From assembly GCA_034006035.1 (NCBI GenBank), contig JAVETN010000011.1, forward strand, positions 1 to 64,000: DNA of 64,000 nucleotides. The letters are read 5' to 3'. Each line of letters begins with the position of its first letter. The first letter of the stretch is position 1. This stretch comes from Desulforegulaceae bacterium. GTDB taxonomy: Bacteria; Desulfobacterota; Desulfobacteria; Desulfobacterales; JACKCP01. Positions 55,432-64,000 of this stretch are shown piece by piece. A program made the position numbers and the translations under genes. The notes under the pieces are model-generated. The model made no database searches and was not told the origin of the DNA. It was given only the letters and a program-made list of their open reading frames with translations.

Positions 55432-56089
55432 GGCTGAATTTGTTCTTCAACACGGGTGGGGACTTTCATCTTCATGCTGGGAGGGATGGAAAAATAAGCT
55501 TGGTAAAAACTTTATAGTTTCCATTCCTGATAGGGGATATTTTGGAGATGAAAAAATAATTAAGGATTTTAAGACAAGCTCTGAAAAAATTCTTGTATCC
55601 CATTCTTTTGGACTTTTTCTTTTTGAAAAGTCGCTTTTAGAAAAAGCTGATTCACTTATAATAATAAGCGGATTTACAAAGTTTCATCCAGAGGAAAAAA
55701 GGGAGGTCAGGCGAACAAGGCTTCTTATGAAATTCATGCAGAAAAAACTTAAATTGGAGCCTGAAAAACTCTTAATAGATTTTTATAATGGCCATGATTT
55801 AAGGGGAAATTTGGATTCAAACCCAGATGTTTTTCTTTTAGCAAAGGATCTTGAACAAATTAACACCCAAACTCCAGATATTGAATCAATAAAAAAAATA
55901 AAAAACATTTTAATTATACATGGGGCAAAAGATATGGTGGTGCCTTTATCAAGGGCAGCTTATTTAAAAGACAACCTTTTTCAGGCTGAAATGGTTGAGT
56001 TTGAAGATGGAGATCATGCGCTTCCTTTTGTATATGAAAACCAAGTAATTGAAAAAATCTTTGAGTTTTTAGGTTTTACAAATCAATGA
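55412..56089 (+). CDS. BioH/BioG-like alpha/beta hydrolase in the biotin operon
   Basis: A 225-residue hydrolase with oxyanion motif LQHGWGLSSSCWEGW, nucleophile Ser65 in VSHSFGLFLFE (first Gly of G-x-S-x-G replaced by Ser), acid in IIHGAKDMVVP and His in EDGDHALPF. Its place between bioF and bioC argues that it is the carboxylesterase that releases pimeloyl-ACP from its methyl ester, the job of BioH, BioG, BioJ or BioK elsewhere. Which of these families it belongs to I cannot tell. ATG 55412 lies inside the bioF end; its stop overlaps the bioC ATG. Confidence 0.72.
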   Translation: MSTKKNRAEFVLQHGWGLSSSCWEGWKNKLGKNFIVSIPDRGYFGDEKIIKDFKTSSEKILVSHSFGLFLFEKSLLEKADSLIIISGFTKFHPEEKREVRRTRLLMKFMQKKLKLEPEKLLIDFYNGHDLRGNLDSNPDVFLLAKDLEQINTQTPDIESIKKIKNILIIHGAKDMVVPLSRAAYLKDNLFQAEMVEFEDGDHALPFVYENQVIEKIFEFLGFTNQ

Positions 56090-56850
56090 AAAATTTAATA
56101 AGAAAAAGCTTTTCCAAACATTCAATTACCTATGATGATTATGCAATTGCTCAAAAAAAAGCAGCTTTTCTTTTAAAAGAAGAGATTTTAAAAGATGGAA
56201 TTTGTGAAAAAAACATTGAAAAAATCATAGAAATTGGCTGTGGAACTGGAATTTTAAGCGTTTATCTAGATGATTTTTTTAAAAATTCTCAAATTTATTT
56301 TTCTGATATTTCTTCTCAAATGATCTTAGAGTGTAAAAAGAAAATAAAAACCTCGCGGCAAAGACATTTTCTTTTAGTAAATGGAGAAAATTATAAAAAA
56401 GAAAATCGTTTTGACTTAATTGTTTCTTCTTTTACTCTCCAATGGTTTGAAGATTATGGAAATGCCTTGAATAATTATTTATTATCATTAAAGAAAAACG
56501 GGTTTTTATACCTGGCTTTTCAAGGTCCTGAATCTTTCCCTGAATGGAAGCAAACAGCATTGGAATTAAACCTTCCTTTTACAGGAAATTTAATGCCTGA
56601 TCCAAAAAAAATTAAAACCATAATAAACAAATTCAGCTCCAGTGAAGTTTTTAAAAAAGAAATAAAAGTCAATTATAATTCCTCCATTGATTTTTTCAGA
56701 TCCTTGCAAAAAATTGGGGCAGGTCATAAAACAAATAGTAAATCTTATTCAAAAAAAGAATTTATAAATCTTATTAAACACTGGGATAAAAAAACAAATA
56801 ATAAAGTTGAAATAACCTATGTGGTTTATTTTGTAAAAGGTCAAAAATAA
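56086..56850 (+). CDS. bioC: Malonyl-ACP O-methyltransferase
   Basis: BioC methylates malonyl-ACP to disguise it for fatty acid elongation towards pimelate. The class I SAM motif is IIEIGCGTGILSVYL, followed by YFSDISSQMILECKK and LIVSSFTLQWFED, the BioC-type post-motif. The N-terminal FSKHSITYDDYAIAQKKAA is also typical. At 254 residues it has the family length. It is coupled to the genes on either side. Confidence 0.9.
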   Translation: MKNLIRKSFSKHSITYDDYAIAQKKAAFLLKEEILKDGICEKNIEKIIEIGCGTGILSVYLDDFFKNSQIYFSDISSQMILECKKKIKTSRQRHFLLVNGENYKKENRFDLIVSSFTLQWFEDYGNALNNYLLSLKKNGFLYLAFQGPESFPEWKQTALELNLPFTGNLMPDPKKIKTIINKFSSSEVFKKEIKVNYNSSIDFFRSLQKIGAGHKTNSKSYSKKEFINLIKHWDKKTNNKVEITYVVYFVKGQK

Positions 56851-57488
56851 TGAGAAAAATCAGTCTTCCTTCTAAAGTTTTTGTTACAGGTACAGATACA
56901 GGAATTGGAAAGACTTTTGTATCATCTGTTCTTTCAGAAAAAATGAAGGCTTCGTATTGGAAAATAATTCAGACAGGAAATGATTCTGACAAAGAATTTG
57001 TAAAAAGTACTACCACTCTTTCCGAGGATAAAATAATAGATGAAGCCTATAAACTTAAATATCCTTTGTCACCTTATCTGGCTTCATTAAAGGAAAACAA
57101 AGAAATAAACATCAATTATATTTTAAAAAAGCTTGATCAAATAAAAGATCATAAAATTATCTGCGAAGGTGCAGGAGGAGTAATGGTTCCTGTGCAAAGA
57201 AAATATTTTATTTCTGATCTTATAAAAGATATTGGGTTTTCAGCGGTTATTGCTGCAAGATCAGGGCTTGGAACAATAAATCATACTCTTCTTACAATTG
57301 AGCATTTGAAAAGCAAAAACATTGACATAGCCTGTATAATTTTAAATGGTGAAATCAATGAAGATAACGAAAAAACAATTGAGGATATAAGTGAAATCCC
57401 TGTTTTTTCATTTGGTTATCTGGATTTTTCTAAAAAAATAAATATTTTTGAAATGTTTGAAGAAAAATTTTCTTTTGAAATAAGATAA
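56850..57488 (+). CDS. bioD: Dethiobiotin synthetase
   Basis: Closes the ureido ring of dethiobiotin using CO2 and ATP. The P-loop FVTGTDTGIGKTFVSSVL, ICEGAGGVMVPV and AARSGLGTINHTLLTIEHL are diagnostic. The usual KP motif of the PVxTG region reads KIIQTGND here, with Ile-Gln in place of Lys-Pro, a small variation. 212 residues; one-base overlap with bioC. Confidence 0.92.
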   Translation: MRKISLPSKVFVTGTDTGIGKTFVSSVLSEKMKASYWKIIQTGNDSDKEFVKSTTTLSEDKIIDEAYKLKYPLSPYLASLKENKEININYILKKLDQIKDHKIICEGAGGVMVPVQRKYFISDLIKDIGFSAVIAARSGLGTINHTLLTIEHLKSKNIDIACIILNGEINEDNEKTIEDISEIPVFSFGYLDFSKKINIFEMFEEKFSFEIR

Positions 57489-57515
57489 ATTTACAAATTA
57501 AATTTAGGGGATTTT

Positions 57516-58799
57516 ATGAAAAACAAAAATTCAAATTTCTGGCTTCCTTTCACTCAGATGAAAGAAGTTGGTGAAGTTATAGAAATAGTAAAAGGAGAGG
57601 GTTCTTATCTTTTTACAAAAGATGGAAGAAAAATTTTAGATGCAATTTCAAGCTGGTGGGTAACTATCCACGGCCATGGAAATAAGGTTGTTGCAAAAGC
57701 AATCGGAGATCAGGCAAAAACTTTAGAACAGGTTATTTGTGCGGGATTTACCCACTTAAATGCTGAGGTTCTTTCTAAAAATCTTGTTGAACTTCTTCCT
57801 TTAAAAATTTCCAAAATGTTTTATTCAGACAATGGTTCAACTGCTGTTGAAGTAGGTTTAAAAATGGTTTTTCAATATTGGAAAAACAAGGGGGATAAAA
57901 ACAGAAGAAAATTTATTGCCTTTGAAAATGCCTATCATGGCGACACTTTGGGAGCCATGTCTGTTGGAGGCAGGTCTATTTTTACAGATCAATTTAAAGA
58001 ACTTTTGTTTGATACAATTTATCTTGAATATCCCTCCACTTTTGAAGGTGATAAAAAAGCAGAAATAAAAGAAAACTTGGTTATTGAAAGTTTAAAGAAA
58101 ATTCTTAAAAATCAAGGTTCAGAAATTGCTGGCTTGATCATAGAACCTCTTGTTCAGGGAGCAGGTGGGATGAATATGGCAAGGCCTGTTTTTTTAAGAA
58201 AAATTGAAGAAACAATGAAAGAATTTGAAATTCCTGTTATCTATGATGAGGTAATGACAGGATTTGGGCGGACAGGGGATTTGTTTGCCTGTTTAAAAGC
58301 AAAGACAAATCCTGATATTATCTGCGTTTCAAAAGGAATTACAGGGGGTTTTATGCCTCTTGCCGGAACATTTTGTACAGATGAAATCTATCAGTCATTT
58401 TATTCTGATGATCCTTTAAAAACTTTTTTTCATGGACACTCATATACTGCAAATCCCATAGGATGTGCTGCAGGAGTTGCCTCTTTAAAATTATTGATGG
58501 AAAATAAAAATTATGAAAAAATTGAAGCCTGGCACAGGGAAGGCATAAAAAAGTTTGAAAACAATAAAAATGTTGAAAAAATAAGAATTTGCGGAACAAT
58601 AATGGCTTTTGATATAAAAACACCAGGCGGAGGATACCTTGACAAGGTGGGCTCTTTTTTGAAAAAAGAGTTTTTAAAAAAAGGATTTCTTTTACGACCC
58701 CTTGGCAATGTATTGTATTTTCTTCCTCCCTATTGCATTACAAAAGAAGAACTTGAGGTTTTGTATGATTGTGTAAATGAAGTTACCTCATTACTTTAA
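57516..58799 (+). CDS. bioA: Adenosylmethionine-8-amino-7-oxononanoate aminotransferase
   Basis: Transfers an amino group from SAM to KAPA. BioA signatures are present: WLPFTQM at the start, AISSWWVTIHGH, SDNGSTAVEVGLKM, YHGDTLGAMSVGG and the PLP Lys in VSKGITGGFMPLAGTFC. 427 residues. AGGGG precedes the ATG and 27 bases separate it from bioD. bioB is not in the window, so the last step is encoded elsewhere. Confidence 0.95.
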   Translation: MKNKNSNFWLPFTQMKEVGEVIEIVKGEGSYLFTKDGRKILDAISSWWVTIHGHGNKVVAKAIGDQAKTLEQVICAGFTHLNAEVLSKNLVELLPLKISKMFYSDNGSTAVEVGLKMVFQYWKNKGDKNRRKFIAFENAYHGDTLGAMSVGGRSIFTDQFKELLFDTIYLEYPSTFEGDKKAEIKENLVIESLKKILKNQGSEIAGLIIEPLVQGAGGMNMARPVFLRKIEETMKEFEIPVIYDEVMTGFGRTGDLFACLKAKTNPDIICVSKGITGGFMPLAGTFCTDEIYQSFYSDDPLKTFFHGHSYTANPIGCAAGVASLKLLMENKNYEKIEAWHREGIKKFENNKNVEKIRICGTIMAFDIKTPGGGYLDKVGSFLKKEFLKKGFLLRPLGNVLYFLPPYCITKEELEVLYDCVNEVTSLL

Positions 58800-58810
58800 G
58801 GAGATATCAA

Positions 58811-59542
58811 ATGGGAATAGAAAAAAGAACAGCCTTTGTATCAGGGGCTTCAAGGGGGATTGGAAAAGCTGTAGCCTTAAAGCTTGCAGAAATGGGTTTT
58901 AAAGTGATAATCAATTATTCTTCTTCTGAAAATCAGGCAAAGCAAGTTCTTGAGCAGATTGAAAATTTTGGAGGAGAAGGAAGACTTGCCTGTTTTGATG
59001 TAACTGATAGAAAAGCATGCAAAGATGAGTTTAAAAAAATAACTGAAATAGAAAAAAGGCTTGATATTCTTGTTCATAGTGCAGGAATAAGAAAAGACGG
59101 TCTTGCAGTTAGAATGAAAGATGAGAACTGGGATCGGGTAATTGATGTAAATCTTACAGCTTTTTTTAATCTGGCAAAACCTGCTGTAAAATTGATGCTT
59201 AAAAATAAATGGGGAAGAATTTTGGGGATTTCTTCAACCTCAGGTCAGGCAGGAGTTCCCGGTCAAATAAATTATTCAGCTTCAAAGGCTGGTCTTATAG
59301 GGGCAATAAAATCTCTTTCCAAAGAAATTGGGCCAAGAAATATAACAGTAAATGCTTTAAGTCCGGGTTTTATTGAAACTGAAATGACCGATTCCCTTGA
59401 CAAAGAAGAAATTGTTAAAACAATACCTTTACAAAGATTTGGAACTGCAGTTGAAGTTGCAGCTGTAGCAGGTTTTTTATGCTCTGAAGAAGCTTCCTAT
59501 ATTACAGGGCAGGTTATTGGTATAAATGGCGGAATTTATTAA
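58811..59542 (+). CDS. fabG: 3-oxoacyl-ACP reductase (FabG-type SDR)
   Basis: A short-chain dehydrogenase of 243 residues with the NADP motif SGASRGIGKAVALKLAEMGF, NNAG-equivalent HSAGIRKDG, catalytic Ser in ISSTSGQAGVPG and YSASK, and an end INGGIY. Lying 11 bases after bioA, it may provide the ketoreductase step for the BioC-primed pimelate chain; a role in general fatty acid synthesis is equally possible. Confidence 0.85.
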   Translation: MGIEKRTAFVSGASRGIGKAVALKLAEMGFKVIINYSSSENQAKQVLEQIENFGGEGRLACFDVTDRKACKDEFKKITEIEKRLDILVHSAGIRKDGLAVRMKDENWDRVIDVNLTAFFNLAKPAVKLMLKNKWGRILGISSTSGQAGVPGQINYSASKAGLIGAIKSLSKEIGPRNITVNALSPGFIETEMTDSLDKEEIVKTIPLQRFGTAVEVAAVAGFLCSEEASYITGQVIGINGGIY

Positions 59543-59558
59543 TCTGAAAGGAAATAAA

Positions 59559-59735
59559 ATGGGATTGGACAAACAATTGCTGGATATTCTTGCATGTCCT
59601 GTGTGCAAGGGTGATGTTGTGGAGTCAGCTGATCAAAATTTTTTAATATGTGAGAAATGCAAAATAAAGTTTCCGGTAAAGGAAGGTATTCCTGTAATGC
59701 TTCCTGAAGAAGCTGTTTCTCTGGACAATGAGTAA
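59559..59735 (+). CDS. Trm112/YcaR-family zinc-ribbon protein
   Basis: A 58-residue protein with LLDILACPVCKGDV and LICEKCKIKFPVKEGIPVML, the Trm112/UPF0434 pattern with two CxxC pairs. Trm112 proteins activate methyltransferases; the bacterial partner is unknown, although it lies two genes after bioA and near bioC. ATG 59559 has GAAAGGA before it. Confidence 0.85.
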   Translation: MGLDKQLLDILACPVCKGDVVESADQNFLICEKCKIKFPVKEGIPVMLPEEAVSLDNE

Positions 59736-59740
59736 AACTT

Positions 59741-60271
59741 ATGAGTAAGCCTTTTTCCCCGGGCAAAGGACTTGTTGTTATAGCTATAATGACAAACGAT
59801 AAAAGGCTTTTTGCTTTTGCATTAAAAGAGCTTGAAAAAGAATTTGGAAGTTGTTTTCTAGTCAGTGCCTGGTTAGATTTTTCCTTTTCAGATTATTATG
59901 AAAACGAAATGGGGAAAAAATTAAGTAAAAGGTTTGTTTGTTTTAAAAATCCTGTTAATCAGGACAGTCTTTTGAATATCAAGCATAAGACCTATGAAAT
60001 AGAAAATAAATATCTTGAAGAAAATAAAAGAACTATAAATTTAGATCCCGGAATTTTAACTCCTGACAACTATGTATTGTCTACATTCAAAAATTTTCCC
60101 CATAGAATTTATCTTGGGAATAGTGTTTTTGCAGAAGTTGAGTTTTCCTTTACAAAAAATCAAATTATTTTTTATGATTGGACCTATTCTGATTACAGGG
60201 AAAAAGAAGTTTGTGATTTTTTTTTAACTTCAAGAAGATATCTATTGCTTTTTAATTCAATTAAAGCCTGA
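59741..60271 (+). CDS. DUF4416 family protein
   Basis: 176 residues with the DUF4416 hallmarks NLDPGILTPDNYVLSTFKNF, HRIYLGNSVFAEVEFSF and DWTYSDYREKEVCDFF. Common in Desulfobacterota, function unknown. Sits five bases after the Trm112-like gene. Confidence 0.82.
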   Translation: MSKPFSPGKGLVVIAIMTNDKRLFAFALKELEKEFGSCFLVSAWLDFSFSDYYENEMGKKLSKRFVCFKNPVNQDSLLNIKHKTYEIENKYLEENKRTINLDPGILTPDNYVLSTFKNFPHRIYLGNSVFAEVEFSFTKNQIIFYDWTYSDYREKEVCDFFLTSRRYLLLFNSIKA

Positions 60272-60323
60272 TTTTGGCAGGCAAAAAAATATTAAAGATG
60301 CTAGTTAATGAAAGTGAGTTTCC

Positions 60324-61205
60324 ATGATATTAAGCATGACCTCGTATTCAAGAGCTGAAAAAACAAAGGAAGATCTTAAAATATCTGTTGAAGCAAGAAC
60401 TTACAATAGCAGATTTTTAGACATTGCATTAAAAGTTTCATCAGATTTTGCAGATCTTGAGGAAATTATAAAAAAAAAGATTTCTTCAGTAATTTCAAGG
60501 GGCAGGGTGGAAATCAAGTGTTACTTTGAAGATTTGGGTGAAAATGATGCTTTGATTTCCATAGATTCTGACAAGGCAAAAGCATATTTCAATATTTATG
60601 AAAAACTTAGGAATGAGCTTGGGATCAAAGAGGAAATTAAAATTGAGCAGATTTTAAAATCCGATGGGGTGATAAAGAAAAATGAGAAAAAAGATAATAC
60701 AAAATATCTTGGTCTTTTAAATGAAGTAATGGATGAAATGCTTTCAGCCTTAATAAAAGCAAGAAAGCTGGAAGGCGAAGTTATTTATAATGATTTTTGC
60801 GAAAGACTTTCTTTGATTGATTCTTTGATAAAGGAAATTGAAGCTGAATCTGAAAATGCTGCAAAGGAATATTTTAATAAGCTCCAATTGAAAATAAAAG
60901 ATCTGGTTTCCTCAGCAGAGCTGGAAATAGATGAGTCAAGATTTGCCCAGGAAGCAGCTTTTCTTGCTGATAAAACTGATGTTTCAGAAGAAATTTTAAG
61001 ATTTAAAACCCATCTTATTCAGTTTAAAAAATACATGGATTCTGATTCTTCTCCTGGAAGGAATCTTAACTTTTTGCTCCAGGAGCTTCATCGTGAGATC
61101 AATACTCTCGGGGTTAAACAAGGGAGTGTAAAAATTTCAAAAAATTGTGTTGAGATTAAATCTGAGCTTGAGAAACTAAGAGAGCAGGTTCAAAATATTG
61201 AATAA
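60324..61205 (+). CDS. yicC: YicC family endoribonuclease
   Basis: YicC is an RNA-binding endoribonuclease involved in sRNA decay. MTSYSRAEKTKEDLKISVEA and YNSRFLDIALKV at the N-terminus and FLLQELHREINTLGVKQG near the C-terminus are the family signatures. 293 residues, standard. The order yicC-remA-gmk is conserved in many anaerobes. Confidence 0.92.
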   Translation: MILSMTSYSRAEKTKEDLKISVEARTYNSRFLDIALKVSSDFADLEEIIKKKISSVISRGRVEIKCYFEDLGENDALISIDSDKAKAYFNIYEKLRNELGIKEEIKIEQILKSDGVIKKNEKKDNTKYLGLLNEVMDEMLSALIKARKLEGEVIYNDFCERLSLIDSLIKEIEAESENAAKEYFNKLQLKIKDLVSSAELEIDESRFAQEAAFLADKTDVSEEILRFKTHLIQFKKYMDSDSSPGRNLNFLLQELHREINTLGVKQGSVKISKNCVEIKSELEKLREQVQNIE

Positions 61206-61347
61206 CCTGAATAAGGTAAAATCGCTTAATTCAGGAATAAAAAAAGAGTTTATTTAGAAAGTGTTGAAAGTTTAAGTCATACTTTTATCATAACTTAAAA
61301 ATATTTGTTTAGTTTTGTTAATTTCTAAAATTAAAAGGTTTAGCATA

Positions 61348-61689
61348 ATGACTAAAAACTCTTCCATGGGGAAAAGTTTATCTTCTAAGTTTAAATTAAA
61401 TCAGCAGCTTCTTTTAAATATAGGTTTTGGAAGCACAGTGGCGGCTGAAAGAGTGGTTGCTGTTCTTTCTCCAAATTCAGCACCAATGAAAAGGCTGAAA
61501 GATAATGCAAAAGACGATAGGAGGCTTGTGGATGCTACCCATGGCAGAAGAACAAGATCCATTATTGTTTTAGATAGCAATCATATTGTTTTGTCTGCAA
61601 TTCAGGCTGAAACAATTTCAAACAGGTTTGTTTCTTTGGGCCGGGAAAAGGAAGGCAGTCTTCCTTTGGATGATGAGGAGATTTTTTAA
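61348..61689 (+). CDS. remA: RemA/DUF370 family regulator
   Basis: The DUF370 core is clear: LLLNIGFGSTVAAERVVAVL, SPNSAPMKRLKDNAK, DATHGRRTRSIIVLDSNHIV and SAIQAETISNRF. RemA forms DNA-wrapping rings in Bacillus. From ATG 61348 there are about 20 extra residues before the usual start (MTKNSSMGKSLSSKFKLNQQ); a strong AAGG site supports that start. Confidence 0.88.
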   Translation: MTKNSSMGKSLSSKFKLNQQLLLNIGFGSTVAAERVVAVLSPNSAPMKRLKDNAKDDRRLVDATHGRRTRSIIVLDSNHIVLSAIQAETISNRFVSLGREKEGSLPLDDEEIF

Positions 61690-61692
61690 AAT

Positions 61693-62253
61693 ATGGAAAG
61701 AGGCAAAATTTTTGTAATTTCAGCACCTTCTGGTGCAGGTAAATCCAGTCTTTGCAATTATCTTTTAAAAGAGATTAAAGATCTTTGTTTTTCTGTTTCA
61801 TACACAACCCGTGAACCAAGAAAAGGTGAAATTGATGGAAAAGATTATTTGTTTACAGATAAAAAAACTTTTGAGTCCTGGATAAAAGAAGACAAGTTTG
61901 CTGAATATGCTCTTGTTTATGGAAACTACTATGGTACCTCAAAGGATTATCTTTATAAATCAATTCAGGCTGGAAAAAATATTCTTTTGGAAATAGATAT
62001 TCAGGGAGCAAAAGCAATTAAAAAAAAGTTTAATCCTGCTGTTTTAATTTTTATCAATCCTCCTTCCATTGAAGAGCTTGGAAAAAGACTTGAAAAAAGG
62101 GGGACTGACAGTAAAGAGATAATTAAAAAAAGACTTGTTGCCGCTGAAACTGAAATTAAGGCTTCAGAAATCTTTGACCATATAATTGTAAATGATGATT
62201 TTAAAAAAGCTTCAAATGAACTTAAAAATTTAATTGAAAAAGAAATTTCCTGA
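61693..62253 (+). CDS. gmk: Guanylate kinase
   Basis: Phosphorylates GMP. The P-loop ISAPSGAGKSSLCNYLL, the GMP-binding SVSYTTREPRKGEIDGKDY and YGTSKDYLY, and LLEIDIQGAKAIKKK are all typical. 186 residues. Three bases after remA, in the conserved order. Confidence 0.95.
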   Translation: MERGKIFVISAPSGAGKSSLCNYLLKEIKDLCFSVSYTTREPRKGEIDGKDYLFTDKKTFESWIKEDKFAEYALVYGNYYGTSKDYLYKSIQAGKNILLEIDIQGAKAIKKKFNPAVLIFINPPSIEELGKRLEKRGTDSKEIIKKRLVAAETEIKASEIFDHIIVNDDFKKASNELKNLIEKEIS

Positions 62254-62262
62254 AGGCGGAAT

Positions 62263-62994
62263 ATGTCAAAAACAGAAATTCTATTTGGTAATCATAGTGT
62301 AATTTCAGCTGTAAAAGCAGGTAAAAGGAAAATAAATAAGATTTATTTAACTGAAAAAAACAGTTTTTCAGATGAAATTAGACAAGAAGCAGAAAAAAGA
62401 AAAATAAAGATTGTTCCAACAGATAAGGAAAAAATTTCAGAGCTTTCAAAGGCTAAAAACCATCAGGGAATTGCTGCAGAGGCAACTATGATTCCTTTTT
62501 ATGATTTTAATGAATTTTTAAATTCCAATAAGTTTAAAAACCCTTTTGCAGTTATTTTAGATAACCTTGAGGACCCTTTGAATCTTGGTTCAATAGCACG
62601 TTCAGCCTTGTGCCTTGGTGCTGATGTCCTTATAATACCCAAAGACAGATCAGTTCGTCCTACTCCCTTTGCTTCAAAAGTTTCTGCAGGAGCCCTGGAG
62701 TATATTCCCCTTATTGTCCAGACAAATATTGTAAATTCAATAAAAGATCTTAAAGCTGCCGGTTTTTGGATCGGCGGTCTTGATGGAAGCGGGAAAGATA
62801 TAATTGAAAAGTCTAGTCTAAGCTCGCCTTTTGGGCTTGTTGTTGGAAGTGAAGGTAAGGGAATTCGACCTCTTGTTAAAAAAAACCTTGATTTTGTTTT
62901 TAAAATTGAACAAAAAGGGCCGGTTACCTCACTTAATGCATCTTCTGCAGCAGCTATTGGGATTTATGAGTGTATAAAAAAAATAAAAAATTAG
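62263..62994 (+). CDS. rlmB: 23S rRNA (guanosine-2'-O-) methyltransferase RlmB/TrmH family
   Basis: An N-terminal SpoU substrate-binding domain (LFGNHSVISAVKAGKRKINK) and a SPOUT knot with VILDNLEDPLNLGSIARSA, LVVGSEGKGIRPLVKK and VTSLNASSAAAIGIYECI. RlmB methylates G2251; paralogues act on tRNA, so the exact target is inferred. 243 residues. Confidence 0.9.
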   Translation: MSKTEILFGNHSVISAVKAGKRKINKIYLTEKNSFSDEIRQEAEKRKIKIVPTDKEKISELSKAKNHQGIAAEATMIPFYDFNEFLNSNKFKNPFAVILDNLEDPLNLGSIARSALCLGADVLIIPKDRSVRPTPFASKVSAGALEYIPLIVQTNIVNSIKDLKAAGFWIGGLDGSGKDIIEKSSLSSPFGLVVGSEGKGIRPLVKKNLDFVFKIEQKGPVTSLNASSAAAIGIYECIKKIKN

Positions 62995-62998
62995 AGCT

Positions 62999-64000
62999 TT
63001 AAACAAAAATATTATTTTTATCAAAAGCCTCAATTATTTTTCCAGAAAGGTAAATTGAGCCGGCCGCACAAATAAGATCGTCTTTTGATGCAATTTTTAT
63101 TGCTTTTAAACAGGCTTTTACGGGGTCAGGTTCAAGAAAAGAATTGATTTTTGTTAAGTTTTTAAGCTCAATTGGATTCAATGCTCTTGGAGAATCGGGT
63201 TTTGTAAATATAAAGGTTTTGGCTAAAGGCTCAAGAATTTTTAGGTTTTTCAAATAATCCTTGTCATTTAAAGATCCAAAAACAAAAATTATCTTTTTAT
63301 TTTTATCCCTAAGAAAGTTTCTTAAAGCTCTTGATGAATCGGGATTATGTGCACAATCTACAATAAACTCAGGTGAGTTTAAAATTTTTTCAAGCCTTCC
63401 TCTCCATTTGGTTTTTTTAATTCCATCTTCAATCTGGTGTTTTTTTATCTTAAATATTTCAGGATAAAATTCATTTAATTTAAGACAGGCAAATGCGGCA
63501 AGACCTGAGTTTATTATTTGATGCATTCCTGGAAGATGAGGCTTGAGTTCTAAGTTATTAATATGATTAAGAAAAAAACTTCCATTGAGTTTTTCAATTT
63601 TAAAGTCTTTGTTTATTGCAAATAGGTCAGAATTGTTTTTTATGGCTTTTTCACTTATGATTTTAAGAACTTTTGGGTTGGTTTCTCCTGTAATTACAGG
63701 GATGTTTTTTTTTATTATACCTGACTTTTCATAAGCGATAAGTTCAATTTTATTTCCAAGAAAATCCAGATGATCCATAGTTACATTGGTAATTATTGAC
63801 AAGTGGGGAATGATAAGATTAGTTGAGTCAAACTTTCCCCCCATTCCTGTTTCAATTACTGCTGCTTCAACCTTGTTTTCTTCAAAATATTTAAAAGCAA
63901 GAGCTGTGGTAAATTCAAAAAAAGTCGATTTTCTTTTTCCTGTATCATTTTTTTCTATTAGATCAAAAAGCCTGACTAAAGATTTGTTTTCTATCATCTT
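62999..64000 (-). CDS. folC: Folylpolyglutamate/dihydrofolate synthase, N-terminus outside window
   Basis: A Mur-ligase-family enzyme that adds glutamate to folates. TNVTMDHLDFLG, AYEKSGIIKKN, ETGMGGKFDSTN and DCAHNPDSSRALRNF are typical. The frame is open to the window edge, so about 70-90 N-terminal residues including the P-loop lie beyond it; the ATG at 63997 is internal. It converges with rlmB. Confidence 0.92.
   Translation of the reverse strand, partial: KMIENKSLVRLFDLIEKNDTGKRKSTFFEFTTALAFKYFEENKVEAAVIETGMGGKFDSTNLIIPHLSIITNVTMDHLDFLGNKIELIAYEKSGIIKKNIPVITGETNPKVLKIISEKAIKNNSDLFAINKDFKIEKLNGSFFLNHINNLELKPHLPGMHQIINSGLAAFACLKLNEFYPEIFKIKKHQIEDGIKKTKWRGRLEKILNSPEFIVDCAHNPDSSRALRNFLRDKNKKIIFVFGSLNDKDYLKNLKILEPLAKTFIFTKPDSPRALNPIELKNLTKINSFLEPDPVKACLKAIKIASKDDLICAAGSIYLSGKIIEAFDKNNIFV

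Overview
The window is a dense, AT-rich bacterial chromosome segment, about 69 protein genes with no rRNA or tRNA gene that I could recognise. A selenocysteine-containing SelD, a HesB-like protein, a long-form HflX, DUF4911, DUF4416, DUF151 and a yicC-remA-gmk block, together with a split FO operon carrying its own AtpZ/AtpI, point to an anaerobic member of the Desulfobacterota, most likely a Desulfobacterales sulfate reducer. That placement is inferred from gene content only; no search was run.

Layout. 1-785: 3' part of a gene with a 28-copy pentapeptide repeat and a double zinc ribbon. 797-3635 (minus): response regulator with TPRs, GAF histidine kinase, thioesterase. 3715-7340: comF, an amidase, pgeF, an unknown 87-residue protein and selD read through an in-frame TGA. 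7422-9099: atpZ, atpI, atpB, atpE. 9190-13125 (minus): pdxA and uvrA. 13825-16609: a divergent DnaA and a GlcD-like oxidase. 16622-21087: a lipopolysaccharide patch (GT2, O-antigen ligase, GT25, GT9, FkbM). 21341-26086 (minus): rpsF-rpsR-rplI-dnaB-hflX and a small Cys-rich protein. 26498-29476: two tandem porins with matching promoters and terminators. 29618-38457: gatB, DUF2065, carD, rluD-family, hydrolase, HesB-like, recJ, DUF4911, miaB. 38579-40047: a bifunctional nuclease, a GC-rich hairpin, and a divergent phasin-like/phaR pair. 40391-43446: a lineage-specific set (phosphate-type binding protein, lipoproteins, an internally duplicated protein, a degenerate receiver). 43470-48066: hisC, cmk, rpsA, sppA. 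48151-54280: a YrdC-family gene, guaB, dnaE. 54280-59542: a translationally coupled biotin operon (bioF, a BioH-like esterase, bioC, bioD, bioA, fabG). 59559-64000: trm112-like, DUF4416, yicC, remA, gmk, rlmB and the 3' end of folC.

How it fits together. Most of the window is housekeeping: replication (dnaE, dnaB, DnaA-like), translation (bS6, bS18, bL9, bS1, gatB, miaB, rluD, rlmB), nucleotide supply (guaB, gmk, cmk), cofactors (biotin, PLP, folate) and energy (FO sector). The accessory parts are the surface-polysaccharide patch, the porin pair, the PHA-granule pair and the 40-43 kb set. No complete unknown defence or mobile system is visible. The most noteworthy signals are the Sec-SelD with its SECIS and coupled small protein, the DnaA whose box-recognition signature is altered, a Na+-type c subunit, a perfect palindrome directly upstream of phaR, and a GC-rich long-loop hairpin between converging genes.
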